Below, in pieces: positions 1-10,931 of a DNA stretch of 64,000 nt (its first letter is position 1; every line of letters starts with the position of its first letter). Both the position numbers and the translations under genes were made by a program. This DNA comes from Pyropia haitanensis. Lineage: Eukaryota; Rhodophyta; Bangiophyceae; Bangiales; Bangiaceae. Location of the stretch: contig SDUX01000008.1 in assembly GCA_008729055.1 (NCBI GenBank), forward strand, positions 3,311,756 to 3,375,755. The letters are read 5' to 3'. The notes under the pieces were generated by a model, which was not told where the DNA came from, ran no database searches, and saw only the letters and a list, made by a program, of their open reading frames with translations.

Positions 1-1660
1 GCGTGCACGTGTCGCGAGACGGCGGCAATTCGTGACGAGCCCACCCAAACCCAACCCACGCCGCTGGGTCCGACGGCAACGAGTCCCGACAGCCAAGCAT
101 CGTCCCGAGGCTGCCGTTTCATCATGCCTACCACGAGGCCCACAGACTTGCCCGAGTCTCACGAGCTCAACGACCGGACCGCGTACGTCGCATAAGTCGT
201 CCAGAAGGCCTGCAGACGATAGAATGATTCCAACGATAATGTGCTGTCACGATTCGAAAGAATGACGACGATGGAAACCTGATTTACGGCTGCGCCTGCT
301 CCACTGCTCTGCGTGCTCCTACAGACCGGATGCTTGAGCTTGTCCGTCAGTGTGCAGGAGCAAGACCAAGATACTTGTCATGTCCCTCTCGATAGAAAGC
401 CTTGCAGGGGGCCCTCGCTCGCACCCCCTAGTGTCTGAGGTGCCAACAACTCTGTCCAGCGAGATTGACCTCTGTCTCGGCCGCGGCTTGAAATTCGACC
501 ACCGTCACCGCGAGCGTGCCCGGCGGGGCTTTGAAGTTGCCATCGCACGTGTGGGTGTGGGGTTGCGGTCTCCCCCACGTGCCGGGGGCGGCCTCCACGT
601 CAGACCAGCAGACCAGGCAAGCCCGCCTGGGACTCTCTGTCGAGGTCCCCGCAGAGTGCGCTTCGCAAGGACTTGAAAAAGTAGGCAAGTACGGCTTCAG
701 TGTCACGATTGGCGGGTCTGACCGTCTAGCCATGCATGACCACGTGTGCACGCGGCTCTAAAAACACGTGGGCGGCGCTCGCAAACACACTGCGCGGTGC
801 TCCTTGAATATGGATCCACGTCAAGAGTTCTTCAAGCGCAGAACCTTGCGAAAATCGAGAAGAGTACGCTTGGCGACCCCCCGTGAAGTCCCCAAAAAGA
901 GCAGATTACTTGATGAATTCTTGATCAATCTTGACAACGGGGTCGCGACTCAGGCACGGTCAAAGACGTACGAGGTACCAGAAGGTGCGCCAGAGTGCGG
1001 GCCACGCAGAGAGGTATGGAAAGACCTGTACCGAGAGTGGGTGGACGAAGCCTCTTGATCTCGTCGCACGAATTCAAGTGCACCTTTAACCACGGTGCTT
1101 GACCGTTTCTTGGCATTAACAGTACGGAACTATCGCCCCTTGACTAGGCGCTTGCGCAGCACAACGGAGTTATTTTTGTGCGAAGTATCGCTGGTCAGGT
1201 TCGTCTGTGTTGACTGTTTCTATCAAAGGTAGGGGAAAGTATTACTGTCGCCCCAATTTTGGCGGATGCCCATGTTTGCAACTGCGCAACAGTAGATGGA
1301 TGACCAATGACTTGCCTCAGATTCAGCTTGTCTAACCAATAGCTGCTCAGTTTCGCGCTCCATTGTTGAACAGACGGGACTCATTGCCGCTGTCTGGGGA
1401 TTTCAGACCAGATCGACGGGATGAATGGCTCATTTGCAGCTGGCTCGCCTGCTCCGGTCAATAATTCGTCTGAGATCCACGGGAAACAGCGGAGATTGCC
1501 GGGAAACACTATCGCTTTTGGACCAATCAGCGTCCTGCTCGAGGTGGGCTCGCAGCGGTGGCCAACCAGATGCTCTTCGGATGAGAAGCGCCACGCGATC
1601 ACTGGGGAGTTCTCGCACTCCATTGGCCTGATCGAGCTACGACCGTGTTGACCCGGAGGG
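1..1660. other. Unassigned left margin, moderate GC
   Basis: This stretch has mixed base composition, unlike the GC-rich gene regions. I see no conserved protein family, RNA gene or clear repeat in it. Its only notable reading frame is a short one at 810-1058, listed separately. The composition resembles the moderate-GC parts of the repeat blocks further right, so it may be old repeat DNA, but nothing shows that directly. Confidence 0.5.
810..1058 (+). CDS. Small unrecognised ORF, 82 residues
   Basis: An ATG at 810 opens an 82-codon frame to a TGA at 1056-1058. The product is charged and not low-complexity: an Arg/Lys-rich first 30 residues, then a mixed acidic and basic C-terminal half ending in a Trp/Tyr-containing segment. 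I recognise no domain. It has no pyrimidine-rich leader like the real genes of this window, and an ORF of this length can occur by chance at this composition. It could be a chance frame, a transposon relic or an isolated exon. Confidence 0.15.
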   Translation: MDPRQEFFKRRTLRKSRRVRLATPREVPKKSRLLDEFLINLDNGVATQARSKTYEVPEGAPECGPRREVWKDLYREWVDEAS

Positions 1661-2984
1661 GGTGTGTATTTTGGGCTTCAGCTCCCTGCCGCACCTCCTT
1701 TTCTTGTTGAATCCCTCCACCTGCCCCTGCCCAACCCCCCTGGGCGCGGGACGGGGGGGTGGGGGGGGGGCGTGGGGTGCGCCGAGTCAATCCCCTCACA
1801 CATGAAGACAGCGGAGCCGCCAGGGGCAGCCGCCCAGCCTGCAGTGCGACCGCCCCCCCCCAACCGCGGCGCCGCCGCCGCGGCCGGTCGGCCGCCAGCG
1901 CCCCGTCCGCCCCGGCCGGCCGCCACCGCCGTCGCCACCGCCACCGCCGCCGCCGCCGCCGCCGCGGCGGCCGCCCGCTGACAGCCTCCGTCTACTTTGG
2001 CACGCTGCCGCGCCGCCGTCGGCGCGGCGCCTGCGGCGGCTGCGTCCACCACCACCGCCACCGCTGCCGCCGCCGCCGCCGCCCGCCGCCGCGGCCGCCC
2101 GCCGCCGCGGCCGCCGCCGCCTCCGCCCCCGCTGCTGCGGGCTGCTGCCGCCCCGGCTGCCGCTGCCACCGCCGCCGTTGCTGCCAGCCGCCGGTCGCCT
2201 GCCGCCCGGGCTGCCGCCCCGGCCGCCGCCCCCGCCGCCGCCGCCGCCGCATCCGCCGGTTGGCTGCCGTCGCGGCGGCCGCTGCCGCCACCGCCGCCGC
2301 CGCCGGTCGCCGCCCTGGCCGGGGGCGGCCGCCCTCGCCGGCCTTCCGCCAGTCCGGCCCCCGGCCGCCGCCGCTGCCGCCGGTTACCGCCGCCGGCATG
2401 CTGCCGCCGCTGGCGGGCTGCCGCCGCCGGCCGCCTGCCTGGCCGGCCGCCGGCCGCCTGCCGCCCGGGCTGCCGCCCCGGCCGCCGCCCCCGCCGCCGC
2501 CGCCCCCACCGGGTTGCTGCCGCCCGGCTGCCGCTGCCGCCGCCGCCGTTGCTGCCGGCCGCCGCCAGCGGGCTGCCGCCGCCAGCGGGCTGTCGCCGCC
2601 TGCCTTTTGCCGCCAATCATGGGCTACCTTTGTCGGCCTGCTGCCCGGCCGGACGCTGGCCGGCTGCCGCCCCGGCCGCTGTCACCATCGCCGCCGCCCC
2701 TGCCGGTTGGCTACCGCTCCGGCTGCCACTGCCGCCTCTGCTGTCGCTGCCGGCCGCCGCCGATCCGCCCTCCACGGCAGCGCCGGCCGCCGCCGTCGCC
2801 CTTCGCCACCGCTGCCCCCGCTGCCTCTGCCGCCACCGCTCGCCATCGCCGCTGCCGCGGCCCCCGCCGCCGCAGTGGCGGCTGGCGCCGCCGCCCCCGC
2901 CCTCGCCGCGGCGGCAATGACTGCAACCGCCGCCCGCTGCCGCCGCTGGCCCCGTGACGACAGCGGCCGCCGCCGTGCGGGGGG

Positions 2985-3530
2985 AGGCATGACCAGCCAC
3001 GCTGCTTGCACGCAGAGGTACTTGAGAAAACTTATACACCGCGATTATTCGATGAGGATACAAAAGTACACACACCTCAGACTTGACACACATCTCTCGG
3101 CCTGTTTGGCGAATCAAGTGTCCCGTACGTCGGTTCTGATGAGCTGTCACACGATTTGAACTGCGAATCCATAACAGTCAATACTAAACTTACTCTTGCT
3201 GGACATGAGAGGACCACATTTGGAAAAACGCCCATCCTGGTCAACGACTTGCAACTGGCAACTCCCAACTGCTGAAGCGCAAGCGCCCGACGCCCCCCTC
3301 CACCCCACCCGGTTTCCCGCTTCACCATTTTCTGGCAATCCAGCAGGCCAGGTGGATACACAAGCCTTATTTACTTGCTCTATTCAGTCTTGAGTGCGGG
3401 TCTGCAGACATCTGCGAGAGCACAGCCCCGAACGACCAAATGGAGGGGCGCCATGTCCTCACCATTCCCCCTGGGTTCCGTAGCTCAGCGGCGTCTGTGA
3501 CGGTGAAACACTGTTCGCTATGGCTCTTTG
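2985..3530 (+). repeat. Block A inverted arm 1
   Basis: This segment reads like block B 39,037-39,540 on the same strand, and like the reverse complement of arm 2 at 3,873-4,470. Shared landmarks are a Leu/Thr-coding stretch around 3,085-3,130, the GACGCCCCCCTCC word near 3,287, and a GTGACGGTGAAAC word near 3,497. Block B has no arm at the matching position: there the GC tract joins the core directly. Confidence 0.7.
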
Positions 3531-3576
3531 GACATCTTGACATTCGTAATCCTGCAGAACGCAATCGTTTCTTCAG

Positions 3577-3825
3577 ACAGTGCAAGAAAGTGCCTCCCGT
3601 CTGCTTCTTTGTCATCCGCTGTGCAGTATGGGCCTGGATATAGAGTGCATGAGAGCCCCGCCGTGGGAAGAGGTATTCATATCTGGGTAACATGATCACG
3701 CTGAATCTATTGGTGCACGCATCTGGCGTCGTGCAACCGTACGGCCGACAGGACCGTCGAGAGGCGGTGTGGCAGAAGCGCTATAGGCGCCCGCTCCGAC
3801 CGATTTTGAGCATAACGGGTCTACT
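3577..3825 (+). repeat. Block A core segment between the inverted arms
   Basis: This 250-bp non-GC-rich core matches the reverse complement of 40,752-41,003 in block B almost throughout. The match runs from a CAGTGCAAGAAAGTGCC start to an ACGGGTCTACTA end. In block A the core is followed almost immediately by arm 2. In block B the match stops at this point, where 1.1 kb of other sequence is inserted. No open frame is conserved across its whole length. Confidence 0.75.
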
Positions 3826-3872
3826 ATTTTTTTCAGGCGGCGCTGTTAGCGTCATTCACTAAAAAAAAAGTC

Positions 3873-4470
3873 GCAGGCTGTTGGAGTGTGGACCATTTGG
3901 GACGCCAAAAGGTCACAACTGACGGTGCTTCACCTTCACCAGCTCGCCCGAGCGGCGGAACCAGTGAAGTGAGGGTGATGCACCTCGGCCCTCCATGAAA
4001 CCGTTGTGGTCGCTGCCGTGACAGACGTGTGTGCCGGCGCGCTCTCAACATTGATAGGAGTCTGTGACAAGGCATACATATCCACCAAGTCTGTTTGGTG
4101 AGCGGAAAACGGTGAAGTGGGCGACCGGGGCCGGCAGGAGGGGGGCGTCAGACGCCGGACCTTTAGCGTTCGGCGTCGGCAGTTGCAAGTCGCTGACCAG
4201 GATGCGATCAGAGTCACATAGTGTAATCCCATCATCGGCAACAATGGATTCAGTACTAGATTCTTGCGCTCGCCCAGTTCAGTTTGTGCAACAGCCTATT
4301 AGATTGGACGAGTTGGACCCGTGATTCGCCAGATAGGCCAGGAGATGTGAGTCAAGTCGGAAGTGCAAGTACTTTTTACCTCTGTGGAACAATTGCTTGG
4401 AATGTGTACAGATTCAAATACCTCTGACTGCCATGTGAGTAGCTGGTCGCCCCAGTCGTCTTGCTGCCCG
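3873..4470 (-). repeat. Block A inverted arm 2
   Basis: The reverse complement of this segment matches block B 39,000-39,640 and also arm 1 at 2,985-3,530. It starts at a short A-run (about 3,861-3,869) and ends at a word reading GTCGTCTTGCTGCCC near 4,457. That word is also present, inverted, in block B next to its GC tract. Together with arm 1 it could fold the block into a long hairpin. Confidence 0.7.
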
Positions 4471-4559
4471 TACCCCTCCCCACCCACCATCAATGTTTGC
4501 CGCTGTTCTCCTACCCTCCTCTACGAGATAGTGGAGGAGAACGGCAGCTCGTGGCGTCG

Positions 4560-4930
4560 GCGTCAGCCTGCTGAGGCAGCGTCCGGAGGGGAGGCCGCAG
4601 CGCGCGGCGACGGCGCCCGGACGCCCCAGTCAGGGTTAGGGACGGTGGCTGGCCGCGGCGCCACCGGCAGCCGGCTGGGAAAACTTCCGGGGGGGGGGGC
4701 GCAGTGCGTAGAGGCGGTATCTGGCACGGGGGCAGCTGCGCGCGGCGGCTGCGCCCGGCCGCCTCAACCAGCGTCAGGGGATGCGGCTGGCCGCGGCGCA
4801 GACGCCAGCCTGCCGCGATCGCGTCAGGGGGGAGACCACAGTGCGCGGCGGCGGCGTCAGTCCGCCCCACCGGCCGGGGCAGTGGCGGTGGAGCGTGGCG
4901 GTGGCGGCAGACGGCGCTGCCACGATGGTC
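4560..4930 (-). repeat. Diverged tandem duplication in the right GC tract of block A
   Basis: Two adjacent GC-rich units, about 4,560-4,720 and 4,745-4,900, resemble each other. Both contain a GCGTCAGG or CAGTCAGGG word, then GGCTGGCCGCGGCGC, then a CAGTGCG box. Only the second unit has a counterpart in block B, at about 38,870-39,000. The first unit is therefore extra in block A, either gained there or lost from B. Confidence 0.5.
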
Positions 4931-5921
4931 TCGCGGGGGGGGAGCGGCGGCGGCGGCGGCCGCCGCAACCGCGATGCAAGCGGTGGTGCGCAGAAACGGC
5001 GGTGACCGCTGCCGCCGTGGCAGCGGACGCAGGGGCAGCATTGGAGGGCGGTTGCCGCCGCCGCCGCCGCCTCCGCCGCCGCCGCCGTCGCCGGACCCGT
5101 GGCGGTGGGAGACGGCGGTGGTCGCCCCAGCGGCCGCAGCCGAAGCCGCGGGGACAGCGGTGACGGGTTGCGGCGGTCGCGGCCGCGTCGGAGACAGAGG
5201 CGGCGGAGGACGGCAGCGGCCGCCGCCTGGGCCACCGCGACGGCTGCGGCGGCCGAGGCGGCGGGCGCAGCGATCGCCGACGGCGGCGGCACCAGCCACC
5301 ACGGGAGCAGCGGCGGGAGGGAGCCGGAGCCGGGAGGCAGCGGCCGGCGGTAGCAGCGCCCCGTGGCGGCGGCGGCAGCCTATGGCTGAGGACGCCGGTC
5401 ACGGCGGGCGGGCGGTCGAGCCGAACCCACGACACAAACCGGTGAACCAGCTTGTGAAATGACTAATGCTTTCAAGTATACAATTCCGAGACTGTATTTT
5501 ATCCAACCCCCCACCCACCCCCCCCCCCCGTACCCCCCCCCCCAACCCAGGGTTGGCAACAAAAAAATGTCTATATTATATCAAATTAGATCAATTTATA
5601 ATTAATATGTATATTAATCAAGCAACAGAATGGGCCCTTTGATCAATCTATCGTATACTTGGATGCATCATTGCTGGTTCTCTTCACAAGTCTTTCATCG
5701 TGGGAAGTTGCACTGGCAGTGCAACAGTCGGGGGTGTTGTCATCCTTCGTGCGGCACCTTGCTGACGCAGTCTCCACCCAGCCCGTCCCCCCCCCCAGTC
5801 CCCCTCGGAGGGAGCGGCTGGCGACGGCCACGCGGAGGGCGGCCAGGTGGTGCCGCCGCCGCGGCTCGTCGACGCGCCGGCGGTGGCTGCCGCGGCCGAG
5901 GACGGCCCCGCTTGCCGCCGC

Positions 5922-6110
5922 CATTGTCAGAAGTTGACGAAAACCTAACGAAGCCTGTTTTCGTCAGGGCTGCGCTAGGGGCTTCGTTCGTCTGGCGAAC
6001 CGATTTCGTCAGGTTTTTCGTGAGGGGATGCTAGGCGAAAGAGGCCCAACGAACAGCCACGCTTGTTAGGTTGTCGCTAGGTGTTGCTGGGCGAGGGAAG
6101 AGGAGTAACT
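5922..6110 (+). repeat. Left motif-rich end of the candidate element
   Basis: Several copies of CCYARCGA or TCGYTRGG occur here, for example near 5,944, 6,046, 6,063 and 6,073. The first 35 bp (CCATTGTCAG, then GACGAAAACCTAACGAA) match the reverse complement of the segment ending near 8,747, which reads CCATCGTCGG, then CGAAAACCCAGCGAA. Confidence 0.5.
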
Positions 6111-8584
6111 TGATTGCCCGGCACACGCTGGCAACAGCCATCTGGCGGCAAAAGAACGTGACCGTTGACTGACAATTGGACGACTATGGAGAAAGTACAT
6201 TCTGTTCTGATAGAGAGTCAATGACAAACTTATGTTTCAGAGTAAGTTGCATTGTAAACTTTGGCAGAAGCAGATTACTTCAGATTGCTACACAAGAGTC
6301 TCAAGAATGTAGTCTTCGTAGTATGATGCGATTGGCTCCCCAGCTTCACTTACAGTTTAGCTCCCCTCGATGTCAAACCAACGTGTCACACGTGTCCCCC
6401 GAGGAGGACGGACGCTCGTGCCACCCCGACCCCACTCCCCGGCCGCCCCGCCGGTGCCTGCCCGCCCCACTCTCCCGCCGCCCCCCCGCCACAGCCGCCT
6501 CCTCTGGCTGCCTACCCTTCCCCGCCGTGTCCTCAAACTGCCACCGCCTCCAAGTTCCCACCGCCCGCCCACCATCGCCATCACGACGGCCGGCTGGCCG
6601 CTGGCCCGAGTCGCCGCCAGCTGGTCGCCCGCCGTCGGCCGCCGCTACCGTAGCCGACAGCTCAGCGCCGCGCCCCCACCGCTTCTGCGACTGCCGTCTG
6701 CTCACAGCCGCCTCCCTCTCGCCGTCGCGGCGGCGGCTGCGGCTGCCGGGTGGCCCCGCTGCTGCGACCAGCTGGCAGTCGCTCCCTCGCCAGTGATACT
6801 GGCGCCTCCAGCTGTCCGCTGCCTCTTCGCCGCTTTCGGGGCTGCTGCCAGCTGGCTGCCGCCCCTTCTGTGCTCGCCGGATGTCCACCCCCCCCCGGAA
6901 GACCGCTCCACCCTTGCCGGCGCTGCTGCCGCCGGTCCGCCGCCACACCGGAGCCGCTGCTGTCGCTGCGGCAAACAGACCGCCGCCCCACCGTTGCCGC
7001 CGCTGCTACAGACTGGCCGCCGCCCCGCTGTTGTCGCTGCAGCCGCCTGTGCTTGATGGCCGCGGACATCCATCCGCCGGCGGCAAGTCGCCGGCCTGCG
7101 GGCGGGCGCCGCCGATCCCGCGGCCGTCGCCGCCTCCAGCTGGCCGCCGCGGCTCCCGCCACCACCGACTTGGGCCTTCCAGTCACCGCCCATCGGCGGT
7201 CGCCACGCGGCTAGGCGCCGCCAGCGCACTTGCGCCGCTGCCACCTCCTGGCCTTCGACGCCCCGCCGCTGTTTTTGTCGTCGCCGGCTTGACTTGCCGC
7301 TGCCCCTGCTCATCACGCTGTCGTCGGCTGGTCGCTGCCGCACGGCTGGCCGCTCCCCACGCGCTGCCGCTGCTGCCGTCAGCCGGCCGCCGTCCCCCCG
7401 CCGCTGCCGACTCCCCCTCCAGCTTGAAGCCGCCCCTTTGCTGAAGCCGGTGCCGCCGGCCGTGCGCCGGGTCGCCGCTGCTGCCGTTGCCGCGGCCGGG
7501 TGGCCGCCGCCCCCTGGCTGACGACTGCCGGCACTCCTGCGCCGCTGCCGCTGGGTGGCCTCTAGGCCCCTGCCGCTGCTGCAACCGCCACCAGCTGGCC
7601 GCCGCACCCTCGCTGCCGCCGCTGCAGTCGGCTGGCCGACGACCTCCTGCCGCCGCTATTGCTACCGCCGGCTGACGGCCATCCCGCCGTTGCCGATGCT
7701 GCCGCCACGGATAGCTGCCCGCTGGCCAGAGGACGTGGCGTCCCGAGGATGCGCCACTGGTGTCTGTCGGTCGCTCCTCTCCTGCGGGAGAGGGCGGCCG
7801 CCCTCTTCATCAGGGTACAATTGTACCCTCTTGCGTCCGACCACCACACGTGGAGCGCAGACACGTTGTGGTACTGTCAGCCGCACCGATCCCTACTTCA
7901 TCATCATTAGCAACTTAATCAGCACTGTAATTGAATCAGGATTGCATGATGCTAATCCAGGTGGTAGCTTGCCTTTGACGGTGCTCTGCTGGTCATCCGG
8001 GCTCATGCGGCTTGATGCGCTCTCCTGCTGCCTGGTAGTCGGTCCCTTACGCGCGAGTTTCACTCGATCTATGCGTTGACAAGGCTGCTTCAACGTCCAC
8101 CACGACGTGTATGAAGCAAAATGAATTGTCAATTTGCTGGGACAACCTGCCCAATGGCTGACTGGGGGCTGCTTAATCGTGCTTCACTATCTTCAGGGGA
8201 CTCTTGGCGCATTCTGTCCAGGTGAGTGTTCTGTGAGGCTTCCAGAGCGTGCTTCTTCGACCTGCTAGTGCTTGGTCGCGCACTCAACCGCAGCTCTACA
8301 GGTAGTCTTGGATCCAGTGACTGCATGAGGACAAGAATTGTTTGCACCTGCAGCACGCGAACGTTGGACAAGTGCGCAATTGCGGGAGAATCTGACAATC
8401 GGACTGCGAACTCTGGTACTGACGGTCCCACCTCCACCGGACGCGCGGCTAATCTGGTTGCCGTTTGACACCACGTCCCAGGAAATAATCCCGTACCGGT
8501 TCCGCCAGCGTGGACCCCCTTTGAATGCCCTCCTGGGCGACGTACATGAGACTGGTCCAAATTCATAGTGCTTGATGGGCTGAC

Positions 8585-8755
8585 CACACGGCCCAACGAA
8601 AACGGCGTTCGCCAGGCCCGTGTTGGGCGTTGTTCGCCTAACGAGCGCCCCCAGCGAGACGCGACTTGCTGGGCTTGTTAGCGAACAAAAAAAGTTGCTA
8701 GGGCTCGCTAGGTATTCGCTGGGTTTTCGCGAACAACCGACGATGGCGGTGCCGA
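8585..8755 (-). repeat. Right motif-rich end of the candidate element
   Basis: About eight copies of the CCYARCGA or TCGYTRGG word occur in 160 bp, in both orientations. The outermost 35 bp are an inverted match to the left end at 5,922. Such subterminal arrays are known as transposase-binding sites in several DNA-transposon families; here that role is an inference. Confidence 0.5.
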
Positions 8756-9010
8756 CCGGCCGCGTGCGGCGGCTTTGGTCGTCGCCCGGCCGAAACGGGA
8801 CGGCGCGGTGGGCTCCGGGGCGGGGGGCGACCTCCCCACGCGCGGGGGCCGCGATAGCGGGGTGGGGCCCAATTGGCCGCGGCGCTGGCGCCGAGGCCGG
8901 CGCGCAGCCGACGGCAGCGAACGTGAAGGGGTCGGCGGACGACAATGCGGACAGAAGCGGCGCTCCAGGCGGAAGCATTTGTTGCGGTAGCGATAGTTGG
9001 CACACAAAAC

Positions 9011-10855
9011 CAGATGTGAATCTCCGACGATTGCATAAATACACCCATAAATTATTAACGCATGTAAATCATAAAAGCATAAAATCTGTTAATTAATCTA
9101 TGCGTGAATCACAGCCGAGACAAAAGAATGACATTTTTGCCAACCGTGCCCCAACCACCCCCCAACGCCCCTCCCCCCCCTCCCACGTGGCGCGCGCACA
9201 GGCCTCCCCCCCCCCTTCATTCAAAATGCGGATTCCGCTTTTTGGTTGAGATCCTCAGAGACTGCCTCTGCTATATACGCATGCATCCTCAGCGCCCCCA
9301 GATGATCATTACGCAGGTCAGCTTACCTAATGAAAATCCGACCCGTCTCAATGGATCCGACCCTTCCCTAATAAGAATCCGATGCTGCCAATACCCCCAC
9401 TCTGGCGACGAGCGCTGGCCGAGTGCGCTTCTCGGCCCCGTTTGGCGATTGCCTCGTGGCAAAGCAGGTTGCACTGGATGTCCACTTCTACAGGATCACA
9501 CTTTTTGATGAAATGTAACACTCCCCATGTTGTGGATTTGTAACTTGCATTAGTGAATTTACTGGTGTCGCCATCCGGCCAAGCACCCACCAACGAGGGA
9601 AACTAGTTACATTAGTGTGCACCTCAGTTCGGATTAAGGGCTGAGAGGACACCTGTACTTTTTCAACTGAGTCCGCGAAGATCGCAATTGTCCAAGAGGA
9701 TGGCACTTGTCGCATGCTCTGTACCTACACTGGGATTCGAGCAACGCTGACAGTCGATGGAAGTTGCGCCTCGGCCGTCCCGCGATAGCGATACTAGAGG
9801 GGTGCGTCGCTCAGCGACCGAGGGTGGGAGCCGTTGGTGGCGATCCACAGCTGACAATCCCGCGTACCCTTGACCAGCTTGCGCGCGTCGCGTGCGTGAC
9901 GAGGCACAATATTACATTGAGGGTGCCGCCGCCGCCGCCGCCCCCACTGGAAGCGATTCCCACGTTGGGCACGGTCCCCGCCTCGGGGTTGGCAGACTGG
10001 CAACGCGGTGTCTGTTGAGCCGCCGTCGCCTCGCCTGTGCCCCCACTGGCGGGGGGGCCACCCTGCGGCGCCTGCGTCTACCTCCCGAGCCGTCGTCGCC
10101 CCCGGCGCACAGCACGTCTGGGGCACTCGTCTGGGCAGCCCCGCTTGGAATCATGCCCCCCCCCCCGCCTGCCACCGCCCCCTCTCCTCGACACCCGGTG
10201 TCAACTCGCTGCCTCCCCCCCCCCGTGTTGGCTGGTCTAGTCACGGGGGGGCTCGGAGAAAACGCGCTCCCGGCCGGCTGTTACCAACGGCTGTGCAGCC
10301 GCACTCGCCGCAGCAAACCGGTGCATGCGCACGGCCACCGGCCGGGGTGGGGGGGGGTGGCGCGGGTCATTGGCGCACACAGCCGCCGGGTGACTCGCTG
10401 GCGCCGACGCAGCCCCGCTCGCCGCAGCCGCTCCGCCCTGGCCCTCCCCGCCCCGTCACTCCCCGTCTGTTCCCCGTGCGCGCCTCGGCAGGCACGTCGG
10501 ACGGGCACGCGGTCGTTCGGTCGGTCGGTGGCAGCCTCTGCCAATCTTGGTTGCCTCGGCGTGCTGGCCACGGCCAGCTGCAGCCGCGACGCCGTCGCAG
10601 TCGTGGCTGCTGCCACGGCTGTCGCCACCGTCGGGAGGCCGTGCCCTGCCGCAGGGGACGCCCACCGCTTGTCCGGGCGGGCCCTCCGCCCTCGCCAGCC
10701 GCAGCGGGGTAGGTGGGGAGCGGGTGCCGGCAGGCCTTGGCAAGCGGGTGTTATAACCACCATCGGTCAGCGTCGCTACGGGCCGCCTGGGTCTCTCGGC
10801 TGCCCCACTCCCAGTGTGACGTCACGCCGGCCACTCCACGGACTGGTGTGGGCCA
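9011..10855. other. Unassigned interval upstream of UGDH
   Basis: The left part is AT-rich around 9,010-9,130 and then carries C-runs at 9,150-9,215. From about 9,900 the DNA becomes GC-rich and low in complexity. Frames in this stretch encode only Pro/Arg/Ala-rich peptides without recognisable domains. I see no gene, RNA or repeat that I can support. Confidence 0.5.
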
Positions 10856-10931
10856 CCCTCTTTGCGCCCTTCTCTTTCCCCCTGCGCACCTTCCTCCCCG
10901 CTTCCCACCTCCCCCCCCTTTCCCCGTCACG
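10856..10931 (+). promoter_or_regulatory. Pyrimidine-rich leader of UGDH
   Basis: The 75 bases before the UGDH ATG are almost all C and T on the coding strand. The other genes of this window have similar pyrimidine tracts ahead of their starts, so this probably marks the core promoter or 5' leader. No TATA box is evident. Confidence 0.45.

Larger units (their letters stand above)
2080..5420 (+). repeat. Repeat block A, diverged copy of block B in opposite orientation
   Basis: The block is built of five parts. A GC-only CCG-rich tract occupies about 2,080-2,985. Then come inverted arm 1 (about 2,985-3,530), a core (3,577-3,825), inverted arm 2 (about 3,873-4,470) and a second GC-rich tract (about 4,480-5,420). 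The first GC tract up to about 2,790, the core, arm 2 and part of the right tract (4,760-4,930) all reappear, reverse-complemented and in the same order, in block B at 37.1-42.9 kb. No transposase or reverse transcriptase is visible. The structure is that of a non-autonomous or decayed mobile element. Its outer ends could not be fixed, because the GC tracts fade into neighbouring low-complexity DNA. Confidence 0.7.
5461..9010. mobile_element. Candidate second element with motif-rich inverted ends
   Basis: Segments at about 5,922-6,110 and 8,585-8,755 resemble each other in opposite orientation. Both carry many copies of an 8-bp word of form CCYARCGA or its complement TCGYTRGG. Between them lie a moderate-GC part (6,170-6,360), a CTGCCGCC-rich tract (about 6,400-7,760) and another moderate-GC part (7,770-8,580). 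AT-rich stretches next to C-runs lie outside both ends (5,495-5,650 and 9,010-9,210). No transposase is recognisable. A minus-strand frame at 8,129-8,566 (145 codons) is open but unlike any family I know. Calling it a mobile element is an inference from the paired ends. Confidence 0.45.

Noticed and set aside
1759..3159. 466-codon plus-strand frame in block A, largely conserved in block B
   Set aside because: The product is only Arg/Pro/Ala/Cys-rich low complexity from CCG repeats. Frame conservation with block B follows from copy similarity, and no domain is present.
8129..8566. 145-codon minus-strand frame inside the candidate element
   Set aside because: It is open and not low-complexity, but matches no transposase or other family I know. 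There is no second copy in the window to test for constraint.
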